Counted from the first letter of the stretch, positions 14,101 through 27,857 are shown. The stretch: DNA of 64,000 nt from Haliclystus octoradiatus (GCA_916610825.1 OU744446.1:21461223-21525222), one strand, 5' to 3'. Numbers and translations are program-made. The notes: a model not told the origin generated them from the letters alone.

Positions 14101-17100
14101 AGCTGTTTTTGAAAAGTTCGAACTCCCTTGTGAATTAAGCATTGTTTTAGGTCATTTTGAGCTGTTTTTGTTAAATTCGAATTCCGTTGGGAATTAAGCA
14201 TTGTTTTAGGTCATTTTGAGCTGTTTTTGTAGAATTCGATTTCCCTTGGGAATTGAGCATTGTTTTAGGTCATTTTGGCTGTTTTTGTAAAATTCGAATT
14301 TTCTTGGGAATTAAGCATTGTTTTAGGTCATTTTGAGCTGATTTTGTAAAATTCGAATTCCCTTGGGAATTAAGCATTGTTTTTGTCATTTTGAGCTGAT
14401 TTTGTGAAATTCGAATTCCCTTGGGAATTAAGCATTGTTTTAAGTCATTTTGAGCTGTTTTTGAAAAATTCGAATTTCTTTGGGTAATAAGCATTGTTTA
14501 AGGTCATTTTGAGCTGTTTTTGAAAAGTTCGAACTCCCTTGTGAATTAAGCATTGTTTTAGGTCATTTTGAGCTGTTTTTGTTAAATTCGAATTCCCTTG
14601 GGAATTAAGCATTGTTTTAGGTCATTTTGAGCTGTTTTTGTAGAATTCGATTTCCCTTGGGAATTAAGCATTGTTTTAGGTCATTTTGAGCTGTTTTTGT
14701 AAAATTCGAATTCCCTTGGGAATTAAGCATTGTTTTAGGTCATTTTGAGCTGTTTTTGTTAAATTCGAATTCCCTTGGGAATTAAGCATTGTTTTAGGTC
14801 ATTTTGAGCTGTTTTTGAAAAATTCGAATTCCTTCGGGTAATAAGCATTGTTTAAGGTCATTTTAAGCTGTTTTTGAAAAGTTCGAACTCCCTTGTGAAT
14901 TAAGCATTTTTTTAGGTCATTTTGAGCTGTTTTTGTTAAATTCGAATTCCGTTGGGAATTAAGCATTGTTTTAGGTCATTTTGAGCTGTTTTTGTAGAAT
15001 TCGATTTCCCTTGGGAATTAAGCATTGTTTTAGGTCATTTTGAGCTGTTTTTGTAAAATTCGAATTTTCTTGGGAATTAAGCATTGTTTTAGGTCATTTT
15101 GAGCTGTTTTTGTTAAATTCGAATTCCCTTGGGAATTAAGCATTGTTTTAGGTCATTTTGAGCTGTTTTTGAAAAATTCGAATTCCCTTGGGTATTAAGC
15201 ATTGTTTTAGGTCATTTTGAGCTGTTTTTGTAGAATTCGATTTCCCTTGGGAATTAAGCATTGTTTTAGGTCATTTTGAGCTGTTTTTGTAAAATTCGAA
15301 TTCCCTTGGGAATTAAGCATTGTTTTAGGTCATTTTGAGCTGTTTTTGTTAAATTCGAATTCCCTTGGGAATTAAGCATTGTTTTAGGTCATTTTGAGCT
15401 GTTTTTGAAAAATTCGAATTCCCTTGTGAATTAAGCATTGTTTCAGGTCATTTTGAGCTGATTTTGTAAAATTCGAATTCCCTTGGGAATTAAGCATTGT
15501 TTTTGTCATTTTGAGCTGTTTTTGTAAAATTCGAATTCCCTTGGGAATTAAGCATTGTTATTGTCATTTTGAGCTGATTTTGTGAAATTCAAATTTCCTT
15601 GGGAATTAAGCATTGTTTTAAGTCATTTTGAGCTGTTTTTGTAAAATTCGAATTCCCTTGGGAATTAGGCATTGTTCTAGGTCATTTTGAGCTGTTTTTG
15701 AAAAATTCGAATTCCCTTGGGAATTAAGCATTGTTTTAGGTCATTTTGAGCTGTTTTTGTAAAATTCGAATTCCCTTGGGAATTAAGCATTGTTTTTGTC
15801 ATTTTGAGCTGATTTTGTGAAATTCGAATTCCCTTGGGAATTAAGCATTGTTTTAAGTCATTTTGAGCTGTTTTTGTAAAATTCGAATTCCCTTGGGAAT
15901 TAGGCATTGTTCTAGGTCATTTTGAGCTGTTTTTGAAAAATTCGAATTCCCTTGGGAATTAAGCATTGTTTAAGGTCATTTTGAGCTGATTTTGTAAAAT
16001 TCGAATTCCCTTGGGAATTAAGCATTGTTTTTGTCATTTTGAGCTGATTTTGTGAAATTCGAATTCCCTTTGGAATTAAGCATTGTTTTAAGTCATTTTG
16101 AGCTGTTTTTGAAAAATTCGAATTTCTTTGGGTAATAAGCATTGTTTAAGGTCATTTTGAGCTGTTTTTGAAAAGTTCGAACTCCCTTGTGAATTAAGCA
16201 TTGTTTTAGGTCATTTTGAGCTGTTTTTGAAAAATTCGAATTCCCTTGGGTATTAAGCATTGTTTAAGGTCATTTTGAACTGTTTTTGGAAAGTTCGAAT
16301 TCCCTTGTGAATTAAGCATTGTTTCAGGTTATTTTGAGCTGTTTTTGTAAAATTCGAATTCCCTTGGAAATTAAGCATTGTTTTAGGTAATTTTGAGCTG
16401 TTTTTGTAAAATTCGAATTCCCTTGGGAATTAAGCATTGTTTTAGGTCATTTTGAGCTGTTTTTGTTAAATTCGAATTCCCTTGGGAATTAAGCATTGTT
16501 TTAGGTCATTTTGAGCTGTTTTTGAAAAATTCGAATTCCCTTGGGTATTAAGCATTGTTTTAGGTCATTTTGAGCTGTTTTTGTAGAATTCGATTTCCCT
16601 TGGGAATTAAGCATTGTTTTAGGTCATTTTGAGCTGTTTTTGTAAAATTCGAATTCCCTTGGGAATTAAGCATTGTTTCAGGTCATTTTGAGCTGTTTTT
16701 GTTAAATTCGAATTCCCTTGAGAATTAAGCATTGTTTTAGGTCATTTTGAGCTGTTTTTGAAAAATTCGAATTCCCTTGGGTATTAAGCATTGTTTAAGG
16801 TCATTTTGAGCTGTTTTTGAAAAGTTCGAATTCCCTTGTGAATTAAGCATTGTTTCAGGTCATTTTGAGCTGATTTTGTAAAATTCGAATTCCCTTGGGA
16901 ATTAAACATTGTTTTTGTCATTTTGAGCTGATTTTGTAAAATTCGAAATCCCTTGGGAATTAAGCATTGTTTTAGGTCATTTTGAGCTGTTTTTGTAAAA
17001 TTCGAATTCCCTTGGGAATTAAGCATTGTTTTAGGTCATTTTGAGCTGTTTTTGAAAAATTCGAATTCCCTTGGGAATTAAGCATTGTTTTAGGTCATTT

Positions 17101-17779
17101 TGAGCTGTTTTTGAAAAATTCGAATTCCTTTGGGTAATAAGCATTGTTTAAGGTCATTTTGAGCTGTTTTTGAAAAGTTCTGATTCCCTTGTGAATTAAG
17201 CATTGTTTTAGGTCATTTTGAGCTGTTTTTGTTAAATTCGAATTCCCTTGGGAATTAAGCATTGTTTCAGGTCATTTTGAGCTGTTTTTGTAGAATTCGA
17301 TTTCCCTTGGGAATTAAGCATTGTTTTAGGTCATTTTGAGCTGTTTTTGTAAAATTCGAATTCCCTTGGGAATTAAGCATTGTTTTAGGTCATTTTGAGC
17401 TGTTTTGTTAACTTCGAATTCCCTTGGGAATTAAGCATTGTTTTAGGTCATTTTGAGCTGTTTTTGAAAAATTCGAATTCCCTTGGGTATTAAGCATTGT
17501 TTAAGGTCATTTTGAACTGTTTTTGGAAAGTTCGAATTCCCTTGTGAATTAAGCATTGTTTCAGGTCATTTTGAGCTGTTTTTGTAAAATTCGAATTCCC
17601 TTGGGAATTAAGCATTGTTTTAGGTCATTTTGAGCTGTTTTTGTAAAATTCGAATCCCCTTGGGAATTAAGCATTGTTTTAGGTCATTTTGAGCTGTTTT
17701 TGTTAAATTCGAATTCCCTTGGGAATTAAGCATTGTTTTAGGTCATTTTGAGCTGTTTTTGAAAAATTCGAATTCCCTT

Positions 17780-20700
17780 GGGTATTAAGCATTGTTTAAG
17801 GTCATTTTGAGCTGTTTTTGAAAAGTTCGAATTCTTTTGTGAATTAAGCATTGTTTCAGGTCATTTTGAGCTGATTTTGTAAAATTCGAATTCCCTTGGG
17901 AATTAAGCATTGTTTTTGTCATTTTGAGCTGATTTTGTAAAATTCGAAATCCCTTGGGAATTAAGCATTGTTTTAAGTCATTTTGAGCTGTTTTTGTAAA
18001 ATTCGAATTCCATTGGGAATTAAGCATTGTTATTGTCATTTTGAGCTGATTTTGTGAAATTCAAATTTCCTTGGGAATTAAGCATTGTTTTAAGTCATTT
18101 TGAGCTGTTTTTGTAAAATTCGAATTCCCTTGGGAATTAGGCATTGTTCTAGGTCATTTTAAGCTGTTTTTGAAAAAATCGAATTCCCTTGGGTATTAAG
18201 CATTGTTTAAGGTCATTTTGAACTGTTTTTGGAAAGTTCGAATTCCCTTGTGAATTAAGCATTGTTTCAGGTCATTTTGAGCTGTTTTTGTAAAATTCGA
18301 ATTCCCTTGGGAATTAAGCATTGTTTTAGGTCATTTTGAGCTGTTTTTGTAAAATTCGAATTCCCTTGGGAATTAAGCATTGTTTTAGGTCATTTTGAGC
18401 TGTTTTTGAAAAATTCGAATTCCCTTGGGTATTAAGCATTGTTTAAGGTCATTTTGAGCTGTTTTTGAAAAGTTCGAATTCTTTTGTGAATTAAGCATTG
18501 TTTCAGGTCATTTTGAGCTGATTTTGTAAAATTCGAATTCCCTTGGGAATTAAGCATTGTTTTTGTCATTTTGAGCTGATTTTGTAAAATTCGAAATCCC
18601 TTGGGAATTAAGCATTGTTTTAAGTCATTTTGAGCTGTTTTTGTAAAATTTGAATTCCCTTGGGAATTAAGCATTGTTATTGTCATTTTGAGCTGATTTT
18701 GTGAAATTCAAATTTCCTTGGGAATTAAGCATTGTTTTAAGTCATTTTGAGCTGTTTTTGTAAAATTCGAATTCCCTTGGGAATTAGGCATTGTTCTAGG
18801 TCATTTTGAGCTGTTTTTGAAAAATTCGAATTCCCTTGGGAATTAAGCATTGTTTAAGGTCATTTTGAGCTGTTTTTGAAAAATTCGAATTCCCTTGTGA
18901 ATTAAGCATTGTTTTAGGTCATTTTGAGCTGTTTTTGTTAAATTCGAATTCCCTTGGAAATTAAGCATTGTTTCAGGTCATTTTGAGCTGTTTTTGTAGA
19001 ATTCGATTTCCCTTGGGAATTAAGCATTGTTTTAGGTCATTTTGAGCTGTTTTTGTAAAATTCGAATTCCCTTGGGAATTAAGCATTGTTTTAGGTCATT
19101 TTGAGCTGTTTTTGTTAAATTCGAATTCCCTTGGGAATTAAGCATTGTTTTAGGTCATTTTGAGCTGTTTTTGAAAAATTCGAATTCCCTTGGGTATTAA
19201 GCATTGTTTAAGGTCATTTTGAACTGTTTTTGGAAAGTTCGAATTCCCTTGTGAATTAAGCATTGTTTCAGGTCATTTTGAGCTGTTTTTGTAAAATTCG
19301 AATTCCCTTGGGAATTAAGCATTGTTTTAGGTCATTTTGAGCTGTTTTTGTAAAATTCGAATTCCCTTGGGAATTAAGCATTGTTTTAGGTCATTTTGAG
19401 CTGTTTTTGAAAAGTTCGAATTCCTTTGTGAATTAAGCATTGTTTCAGGTCATTTTGAGCTGATTTTGTAAAATTCGAATTCCCTTGGGAATTAAGCATT
19501 GTTTTTGTCATTTTGAGCTGATTTTGTAAAATTCGAAATCCCTTGGGAATTAAGCATTGTTTTAGGTCATTTTGAGCTGTTTTTGTAAAATTCGAATTCC
19601 CTTGGGAATTAAGCATTGTTATTGTCATTTTGAGCTGATTTTGTGAAATTCAAATTTCCTTGGGAATTAAGCATTGTTTTAAGTCATTTTGAGCTGTTTT
19701 TGTAAAATTCGAATTCCCTTGGGAATTAGGCATTGTTCTAGGTCATTTTAAGCTGTTTTTGAAAAAATCGAATTCCCTTGGGTATTAAGCATTGTTTAAG
19801 GTCATTTTGAACTGTTTTTGGAAAGTTCGAATTCCCTTGTGAATTAAGCATTGTTTCAGGTCATTTTGAGCTGTTTTTGTAAAATTCGAATTCCCTTGGG
19901 AATTAAGCATTGTTTTAGGTCATTTTGAGCTGTTTTTGTTAAATTCGAATTCCCTTGGGAATTAAGCATTGTTTTAGGTCATTTTGAGCTGTTTTTGAAA
20001 AATTCGAATTCCCTTGGGTATTAAGCATTGTTTAAGGTCATTTTGAGCTGTTTTTGAAAAGTTCGAATTCTTTTGTGAATTAAGCATTGTTTCAGGTCAT
20101 TTTGAGCTGATTTTGTAAAATTCGAATTCCCTTGGGAATTAAGCATTGTTTTTGTCATTTTGAGCTGATTTTGTAAAATTCGAAATCCCTTGGGAATTAA
20201 GCATTGTTTTAAGTCATTTTGAGCTGTTTTTGTAAAATTTGAATTCCCTTGGGAATTAAGCATTGTTATTGTCATTTTGAGCTGATTTTGTGAAATTCAA
20301 ATTTCCTTGGGAATTAAGCATTGTTTTAAGTCATTTTGAGCTGTTTTTGTAAAATTCGAATTCCCTTGGGAATTAGGCATTGTTCTAGGTCATTTTGAGC
20401 TGTTTTTGAAAAATTCGAATTCCCTTGGGAATTAAGCATTGTTTAAGGTCATTTTGAGCTGTTTTTGAAAAATTCGAATTCCCTTGTGAATTAAGCATTG
20501 TTTTAGGTCATTTTGAGCTGTTTTTGTTAAATTCGAATTCCCTTGGAAATTAAGCATTGTTTCAGGTCATTTTGAGCTGTTTTTGTAGAATTCGATTTCC
20601 CTTGGGAATTAAGCATTGTTTTAGGTCATTTTGAGCTGTTTTTGTAAAATTCGAATTCCCTTGGGAATTAAGCATTGTTTTAGGTCATTTTGAGCTGTTT

Positions 20701-20900
20701 TTGTAAAATTCGAATTCCCTTGGGAATTAAGCATTGTTTTAGGTCATTTTGAGCTGTTTTTGAAAAATTCGAATTCCCTTGGGTATTAAGCATTGTTTAA
20801 GGTCATTTTGAACTGTTTTTGGAAAGTTCGAATTCCCTTGTGAATTAAGCATTGTTTTAGGTCATTTTGAGCTGTTTTTGTAAAATTCGAATTCCCTTGG
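17780..20900 (+). repeat. Tandem duplication, 1589-bp period
   Basis: The unusual string TTTTAAGCTG followed by GAAAAAATCG occurs at 18161 and again at 19750, 1589 bp apart (27 monomers less 4 bp). The monomer order around both markers matches, including GGGTATTAAGC, GAACTGTTTTTGGAAAG, TTCTTTTGTGAATT and paired 58-bp monomers. A related 647-bp offset is seen between the segments starting near 17785 and 18432. The zone is marked by GAACTGTTTTTGGAAAG, which first appears at about 16277. Confidence 0.8.
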
Positions 20901-21429
20901 GAATTAAGCATTGTTTTAGGTCATTTTGAGCTGTTTTTGTAAAATTCGAATTCCCTTGGGAATTAAGCATTGTTTTAGGTCATTTTGAGCTGTTTTTGTA
21001 AAATTCGAATTCCCTTGGGAATTAAGCATTGTTTTAGGTCATTTTGAGCTGTTTTTGAAAAATTCGAATTCCCTTGGGTATTAAGCATTGTTTAAGGTCA
21101 TTTTGAGCTGTTTTTGAAAAGTTTGAATTCTTTTGTGAATTAAGCATTGTTTCAGGTCATTTTGAGCTGATTTTGTAAAATTCGAATTCCTTTGGGAATT
21201 AAGCATTGTTTTTGTCATTTTGAGCTGATTTTGTAAAATTCGAAATCCCTTGGGAATTAAGCATTGTTTTAGGTCATTTTGAGCTGTTTTTGTAAAATTC
21301 GAATTCCCTTGGGAATTAAGCATTGTTTTTGTCATTTTGAGCTGTTTTTGTAAAATTCGAATTCCCTTGGGAATTAAGTATTGTTTTAGGTCATTTTGAG
21401 CTGTTTTTGTAAAATTCGAAATCCCTTGG

Positions 21430-23850
21430 GAACTGGGCATTGTTTTTGGTCATTTTGAGCTGTTTTTGGAAAATTCAAATTCCTTTGGGAATTAAGCATT
21501 GTTTCATGTCATTTTGAGCTGTTTTTGAAAAATTCGAATTCCCTTGGGAATTAAGCATTGTTTTAGGTCATTTTGAGCTGTTTTTGAAAAATTCGAATTC
21601 CCTTGGGAATTAAGCATTGTTTTAGGTCATTTTGAGCTGTTTTTGTAAAATTCGAATTCCCTTGGGAATTAAGCATTGTTTTTGTCATTTTGAGCTGATT
21701 TTGTGAAATTTGAATTCCCTTGGGAATTAAGCATTGTTTTAAGTCATTTTGAGCTGTTTTTGTAAAATTCGAATTCCCTTGGGAATTAAGCATTGTTTTA
21801 GGTCATTTTGAGCTGTTTTTGAAAAATTCGAATTCCCTTGGGAATTAAGCATTGTTTAAGGTCATTTTGAGCTGTTTTTGAAAAGTTCGAACTCCCTTGT
21901 GAATTAAGCATTGTTTTAGGTCATTTTGAGCTGTTTTTGTAAAATTCGAATTCCCTTGGGAATTAAGCATTGTTTTAGGTCATTTTGAGCTGTTTTTGTA
22001 GAATTCGATTTCCCTTGGGAATTAAGCATTGTTTTAGGTCATTTTGAGCTGTTTTTGTAAAATACGAATTCCCTTGGGAATTAAGCATTGTTCTAGGTCA
22101 TTTTGAGCTGTTTTTGTTAAATTCGAATTCCCTTGGGAATTAAGCATTGTTTTAGGTCATTTTGAGCTGTTTTTGAAAAATTCGAATTCCCTTGGGAATT
22201 AAGCATTGTTTTAGGTCATTTTGAGCTGTTTTTGAAAAATTCGAATTCCTTCGGGTAATAAGCATTGTTTAAGGTCATTTTGAGCTGTTTTTGAAAAGTT
22301 CGAACTCCCTTGTGAATTAAGCATTGTTTTAGGTCATTTTGAGCTGTTTTTGTTAAATTCGAATTCCGTTGGGAATTAAGCATTGTTTTAGGTCATTTTG
22401 AGCTGTTTTTGTAGAATTCGATTTCCCTTGGGAATTAAGCATTGTTTTAGGTCATTTTGAGCTGTTTTTGTAAAATTCGAATTCCCTTGGGAATTAAGCT
22501 TTGTTTTAGGTCATTTTGAGCTGTTTTTGTTAAATTCGAATTCCCTTGGGAATTAAGCATTGTTTTAGGTCATTTTGAGCTGTTTTTGAAAAGTTCGAAT
22601 TCCCTTGGGAATTAAGCATTGTTTTTGTCATTTTGAGCTGTTTTTGTAAAATTCGAATTCCCTTGGGAATTAAGTATTGTTTTAGGTCATTTTGAGCTGT
22701 TTTTGTAAAATTCGAAATCCCTTGGGAACTGGGCATTGTTTTTGGTCATTTTGAGCTGTTTTTGGAAAATTCAAATTCCTTTGGGAATTAAGCATTGTTT
22801 CATGTCATTTTGAGCTGTTTTTGAAAAATTCGAATTCCCTTGGGAATTAAGCATTGTTTTAGGTCATTTTGAGCTGTTTTTGAAAAATTCGAATTCCCTT
22901 GGGAATTAAGCATTGTTTTAGGTCATTTTGAGCTGTTTTTGTAAAATTCGAATTCCCTTGGGAATTAAGCATTGTTTTTGTCATTTTGAGCTGATTTTGT
23001 GAAATTTGAATTCCCTTGGGAATTAAGCATTGTTTTAAGTCATTTTGAGCTGTTTTTGTAAAATTCGAATTCCCTTGGGATTTAGGCATTGTTCTAGGTC
23101 ATTTTGAGCTGTTTTTGAAAAATTCGAATTCCCTTGGGAATTAAGCATTGTTTAAGGTCATTTTGAGCTGTTTTTGAAAAGTTCGAACTCCCTTGTGAAT
23201 TAAGCATTGTTTTAGGTCATTTTGAGCTGTTTTTGTTAAATTCGAATTCCCTTGGGAATTAAGCATTGTTTTAGGTCATTTTGAGCTGTTTTTGTAGAAT
23301 TCGATTTCCCTTGGGAATTAAGCATTGTTTTAGGTCATTTTGAGCTGTTTTTGTAAAATACGAATTCCCTTGGGAATTAAGCATTGTTCTAGGTCATTTT
23401 GAGCTGTTTTTGTTAAATTCGAATTCCCTTGGGAATTAAGCATTGTTTTAGGTCATTTTGAGCTGTTTTTGAAAAATTCGAATTCCCTTGGGAATTAAGC
23501 ATTGTTTTAGGTCATTTTGAGCTGTTTTTGAAAAATTCGAATTCCTTCGGGTAATAAGCATTGTTTAAGGTCATTTTGAGCTGTTTTTGAAAAGTTCGAA
23601 CTCCCTTGTGAATTAAGCATTGTTTTAGGTCATTTTGAGCTGTTTTTGTTAAATTCGAATTCCGTTGGGAATTAAGCATTGTTTTAGGTCATTTTGAGCT
23701 GTTTTTGTAGAATTCGATTTCCCTTGGGAATTAAGCATTGTTTTAGGTCATTTTGAGCTGTTTTTGTAAAATTCGAATTCCCTTGGGAATTAAGCTTTGT
23801 TTTAGGTCATTTTGAGCTGTTTTTGTTAAATTCGAATTCCCTTGGGAATT
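21430..23850 (+). repeat. Tandem duplication, 1296-bp period
   Basis: Two rare markers repeat with the same 1296-bp spacing (22 monomers less 2 bp). One is a TTTTTGGAAAATTC monomer at 21463 and 22759. The other is TAAGCTTTG, a change in the otherwise conserved GCATTG box, at 22495 and 23791. The shared order also includes CATTGTTTCATGTC and an AATACGAATT monomer. The copies are nearly identical, which implies a recent duplication or strong local homogenisation. Confidence 0.85.
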
Positions 23851-24079
23851 AAGCATTGTTTTAGGTCATTTTGAGCTGTTTTTGAAAAATTCGAATTCCC
23901 TTGGGTATTAAGCATTGTTTAAGGTCATTTTGAACTGTTTTTGGAAAGTTCGAATTCCCTTGTGAATTAAGCATTGTTTCAGGTCATTTTGAGCTGTTTT
24001 TGTAAAATTCGAATTCCCTTGGGAATTAAGCATTGTTTTAGGTCATTTTGAGCTGTTTTTGTAAAATTCGAATTCCCTT

Positions 24080-24330
24080 GGGAATTACGCATTGTTTTAG
24101 GTCATTTTGAGCTGTTTTTGTTAAATTCGAATTCCCTTGGGAATTAAGCATTGTTTCAGGTCATTTTGAGCTGTTTTTGAAAAGTTCGAATTCCCTTGTG
24201 AATTAAGCATTGTTTCAGGTCATTTTGAGCTGTTTTTGTAAAATTCGAATTCCCTTGGGAATTAAGCATTGTTTTAGGTCATTTTGAGCTGTTTTTGTAA
24301 AATTCGAATTCCCTTGGGAATTACGCATTG
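24080..24330 (+). repeat. Four-monomer tandem duplication, 236 bp
   Basis: A TTACGCATTG variant, changing TTAAGCATTG, occurs at 24085 and 24321, exactly 236 bp (four 59-bp monomers) apart. The monomers between have the same order in both copies, including GTTAAATTCG and TTTCAGGTC members. This is the smallest duplication unit that I could resolve by private variants. Confidence 0.7.
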
Positions 24331-26639
24331 TTTTAGGTCATTTTGAGCTGTTTTTGTTAAATTCGAATTCCCTTGGGAATTAAGCATTGTTTCAGGTCAT
24401 TTTGAGCTGTTTTTGAAAAATTCGAATTCCCTTGGGTATTAAGCATTGTTTTAGGTCATTTTGAGCTGTTTTTGTAGAATTCGATTTCTCTTGGGAATTA
24501 AGCATTGTTTTAGGTCATTTTGAGCTGTTTTTGTAAAATTCGAATTCCCTTGAGAATTAAGCATTGTTTTAGGTCATTTTGAGCTGTTTTTGTTAAATTC
24601 CAATTCCCTTGGGAATTAAGCATTGATTTAGGTCATTTTGAGCTGTTTTTGAAAAATTCGAATTCCCTTGGGTATTAAGCATTGTTTAAGGTCATTTTGA
24701 GCTGTTTTTGAAAAGTTCGAATTCCCTTGTGAATTAAGCATTGTTTCAGGTCATTTTGAGCTGATTTTGTAAAATTCGAATTCCCTTGGGAATTAAGCAT
24801 TGTTTTTGTCATTTTGAGCTGATTTTGTAAAATTCGAAATCCCTTGGGAATTAAGCATTGTTTTAGGTCATTTTGAGCTGTTTTTGTAAAATTCGAATTC
24901 CCTTGGGAATTAAGCATTGTTATTGTCATTTTGAGCTGATTTTGTGAAATTCAAATTTCCTTGGGAATTAAGCATTGTTTTAAGTCATTTTGAGCTGTTT
25001 TTGTAAAATTCGAATTCCCTTGGGAATTAAGTATTGTTTTAGGTCATTTTGAGCTGTTTTTGTAAAATTCGAAATCCCTTGGGAACTGGGCATTGTTTTT
25101 GGTCATTTTGAGCTGTTTTTGAAAAATTCAAATTCCTTTGGGAATTAAGCATTGTTTCATGTCATTTTGAGCTGTTTTTGAAAAATTCGAATTCCCTTGG
25201 GAATTAAGTATTGTTTTAGGTCATTTTGAGCTGTTTTTGAAAAATTCGAATTCCTTTGGGAATTAAGCATTGTTTTTGTCATTTTGAGCTGATTTTGTGA
25301 AATTCGAATTCCCTTGGGAATTAAGCATTGTTTTAAGTCATTTTGAGCTGTTTTTGTAAAATTCGAATTCCCTTGGGAATTAGGCATTGTTCTAGGTCAT
25401 TTTGAGCTGTTTTTGAAAAATTCGAATTCCCTTGGGAATTAAGCATTGTTTAAGGTCATTTTGAGCTGATTTTGTAAAATTCGAATTCCCTTGGGAATTA
25501 AGCAATGTTTTTGTCATTTTGAGCTGATTTTGTGAAATTCGAATTCCCTTGGGAATTAAGCATTGTTTTAAGTCATTTTGAGCTGTTTTTTAAAAATTCG
25601 AATTTCTTTGGGTAATAAGCATTGTTTAAGGTCATTTTGAGCTGTTTTTGAAAAGTTCGAACTCCCTTGTGAATTAAGCATTGTTTTAGGTCATTTTGAG
25701 CTGTTTTTGTTAAATTCGAATTCCCTTGGGAATTAAGCATTGTTTTAGGTCATTTTGAGCTGTTTTTGTAGAATTCGATTTCCCTTGGGAATTAAGCATT
25801 GTTTTAGGTCATTTTGAGCTGTTTTTGTAAAATTCGAATTCCCTTGGGAATTAAGCATTGTTTTAGGTCATATGGAGCTGTTTTTGTTAAATTCGAATTC
25901 CCTTGGGAATTAAGCATTGTTTAAGGTCATTTTGAGCTGTTTTTGAAAAGTTCGAACTCCCTTGTGAATTAAGCATTGTTTTAGGTCATTTTGAGCTGTT
26001 TTTGAAAAATTCGAATTCCTTCGGGTAATAAGCATTGTTTAAGGTCATTTTGAGCTGTTTTTGAAAAGTTCGAACTCCCTTGTGAATTAAGCATTGTTTT
26101 AGGTCATTTTGAGCTGTTTTTGTTAAATTCGAATTCCGTTGGGAATTAAGCATTGTTTTAGGTGATTTTGAGCTGTTTTTGTAGAATTCGATTTCCCTTG
26201 GGAATTAAGCATTGTTTTAGGTCATTTTGAGCTGTTTTTGTAAAATTCGAATTCCCTTGGGAATTAAGCATTGTTTTAGGTCATTTTGAGCTGTTTTTGT
26301 TAAATTCGAATTCCCTTGGGAATTAAGCATTGTTTTAGGTCATTTTGAGCTGTTTTTGAAAAATTCGAATTCCCTTGGGTATTAAGCATTGTTTAAGGTC
26401 ATTTTGAACTGTTTTTGGAAAGTTCGAATTCCCTTGTGAATTAAGCATTGTTTTAGGTCATTTTGAGCTGTTTTTGTAAAATTCGAATTCCCTTGGGAAT
26501 TAAGCATTGTTTTAGGTCATTTTGAGCTGTTTTTGAAAAATTCGAATTCCCTTGGGAATTAAGCATTGTTTTAGGTCATTTTGAGCTGTTTTTGTTAAAT
26601 TCGAATTCCCTTGGGAATTAAGCATTGTTTTAGGTCATT

Positions 26640-27857
26640 TTGAGCAGTTTTTAAAAAATTCGAATTCCCTTGGGTATTAAGCATTGTTTTAGGTCATTTT
26701 GAGCTGTTTTTGTAGAATTCGATTTCCCTTGGGAATTAAGCATTGTTTTCGGTCATTTTGAGCTGTTTTTGTAAAATTCGAATTCCCTTGGGAATTAAGC
26801 ATTGTTTTAGGTCATTTTGAGCTGTTTTTGTAAAATTCGAATTCCCTTGGGAATTAAGCATTGTTTTAGGTCATTTTGAGCTGTTTTTGAAAAATTCGAA
26901 TTCCCTTGGGTATTAAGCATTGTTTAAGGTCATTTTGAGCTGTTTTTGAAAAGTTCGAATTCCCTTGTGAATTAAGCATTGTTTCAGGTCATTTTGAGCT
27001 GATTTTGTAAAATTCGAATTCCCTTGGGAATTAAGCATTGTTTTTGTCATTTTGAGCTGATTTTGTAAAATTCGAAATCCCTTGGGAATTAAGCATTGTT
27101 TTAGGTCATTTTGAGCTGTTTTTGTAAAATTCGAATTCCCTTGGGAATTAAGCATTGTTATTGTCATTTTGAGCTGATTTTGTGAAATTCAAATTTCCTT
27201 GGGAATTAAGCATTGTTTTAAGTCATTTTGAGCTGTTTTTGTAAAATTCGAATTCCCTTGGGAATTAGGCATTGTTTTAGGTCATTTTGAGCTGTTTTTG
27301 TTAAATTCGAATTCCCTTGGGAATTAAGCATTGTTTTAGGTCATTTTGAGCAGTTTTTAAAAAATTCGAATTCCCTTGGGTATTAAGCATTGTTTTAGGT
27401 CATTTTGAGCTGTTTTTGTAGAATTCGATTTCCCTTGGGAATTAAGCATTGTTTTCGGTCATTTTGAGCTGTTTTTGTAAAATTCGAATTCCCTTGGGAA
27501 TTAAGCATTGTTTTAGGTCATTTTGAGCTGTTTTTGTTAAATTCGAATTCCCTTGGGAATTAAGCATTGTTTTAGGTCATTTTGAGCTGTTTTTGAAAAA
27601 TTCGAATTCCCTTGGGTATTAAGCATTGTTTAAGGTCATTTTGAGCTGTTTTTGAAAAGTTCGAATTCCCTTGTGAATTAAGCATTGTTTCAGGTCATTT
27701 TGAGCTGATTTTGTAAAATTCGAATTCCCTTGGGAATTAAGCATTGTTTTTGTCATTTTGAGCTGATTTTGTAAAATTCGAAATCCCTTGGGAATTAAGC
27801 ATTGTTTTAGGTCATTTTGAGCTGTTTTTGTAAAATTCGAATTCCCTTGGGAATTAA
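26640..27857 (+). repeat. 706-bp duplication leading to the transposon
   Basis: A GAGCAGTTTTTAAAAAATTCG variant occurs with its CAG at 26645 and 27351, 706 bp apart (12 monomers less 2 bp). Both are followed by GTAGAATTCGATTTCCC and a GTTTTCGGTC monomer. The second copy is the one interrupted by the transposon at 27858. The first retains an unoccupied TTAA at 27148-27151 in the equivalent monomer. Confidence 0.8.
27854..27857. repeat. Left target-site duplication TTAA
   Basis: TTAA is part of the satellite GGGAATTAAGC and directly abuts the left terminus GGGG. With its partner at 28779-28782 it forms the duplicated target site. The target is present in most monomers of the array, so the satellite is a dense landing field for a TTAA-specific element. 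Confidence 0.88.

Larger units (their letters stand above)
1..27857 (+). repeat. 59-bp satellite array, left block
   Basis: About 472 head-to-tail monomers, all in one orientation. A monomer with the exact consensus lies at 21552-21610. Its landmarks in order are GCATTGTT, a GTCATTTTGAGCTG box, a T5-G-A5 stretch, TTCGAATTCCC and TTGGGAATTAA. Its composition is A15 T25 G12 C7, so the + strand is T- and G-rich. Most monomers carry EcoRI (GAATTC), BstBI (TTCGAA) and AluI (AGCT) sites, so each enzyme should give a 59-bp ladder. Length variants are common: 58 bp (GTTTTTGTC or GTTATTGTC replacing GTTTTAGGTC), 60 bp (an extra base in the A-tract) and 62 bp (TTC insertion in CCCTTGGG). The block starts inside the array at base 1 and is interrupted only by the transposon. 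I do not recognise the family by name. A centromeric or heterochromatic role is inferred only from array size and HOR structure. Confidence 0.98.
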
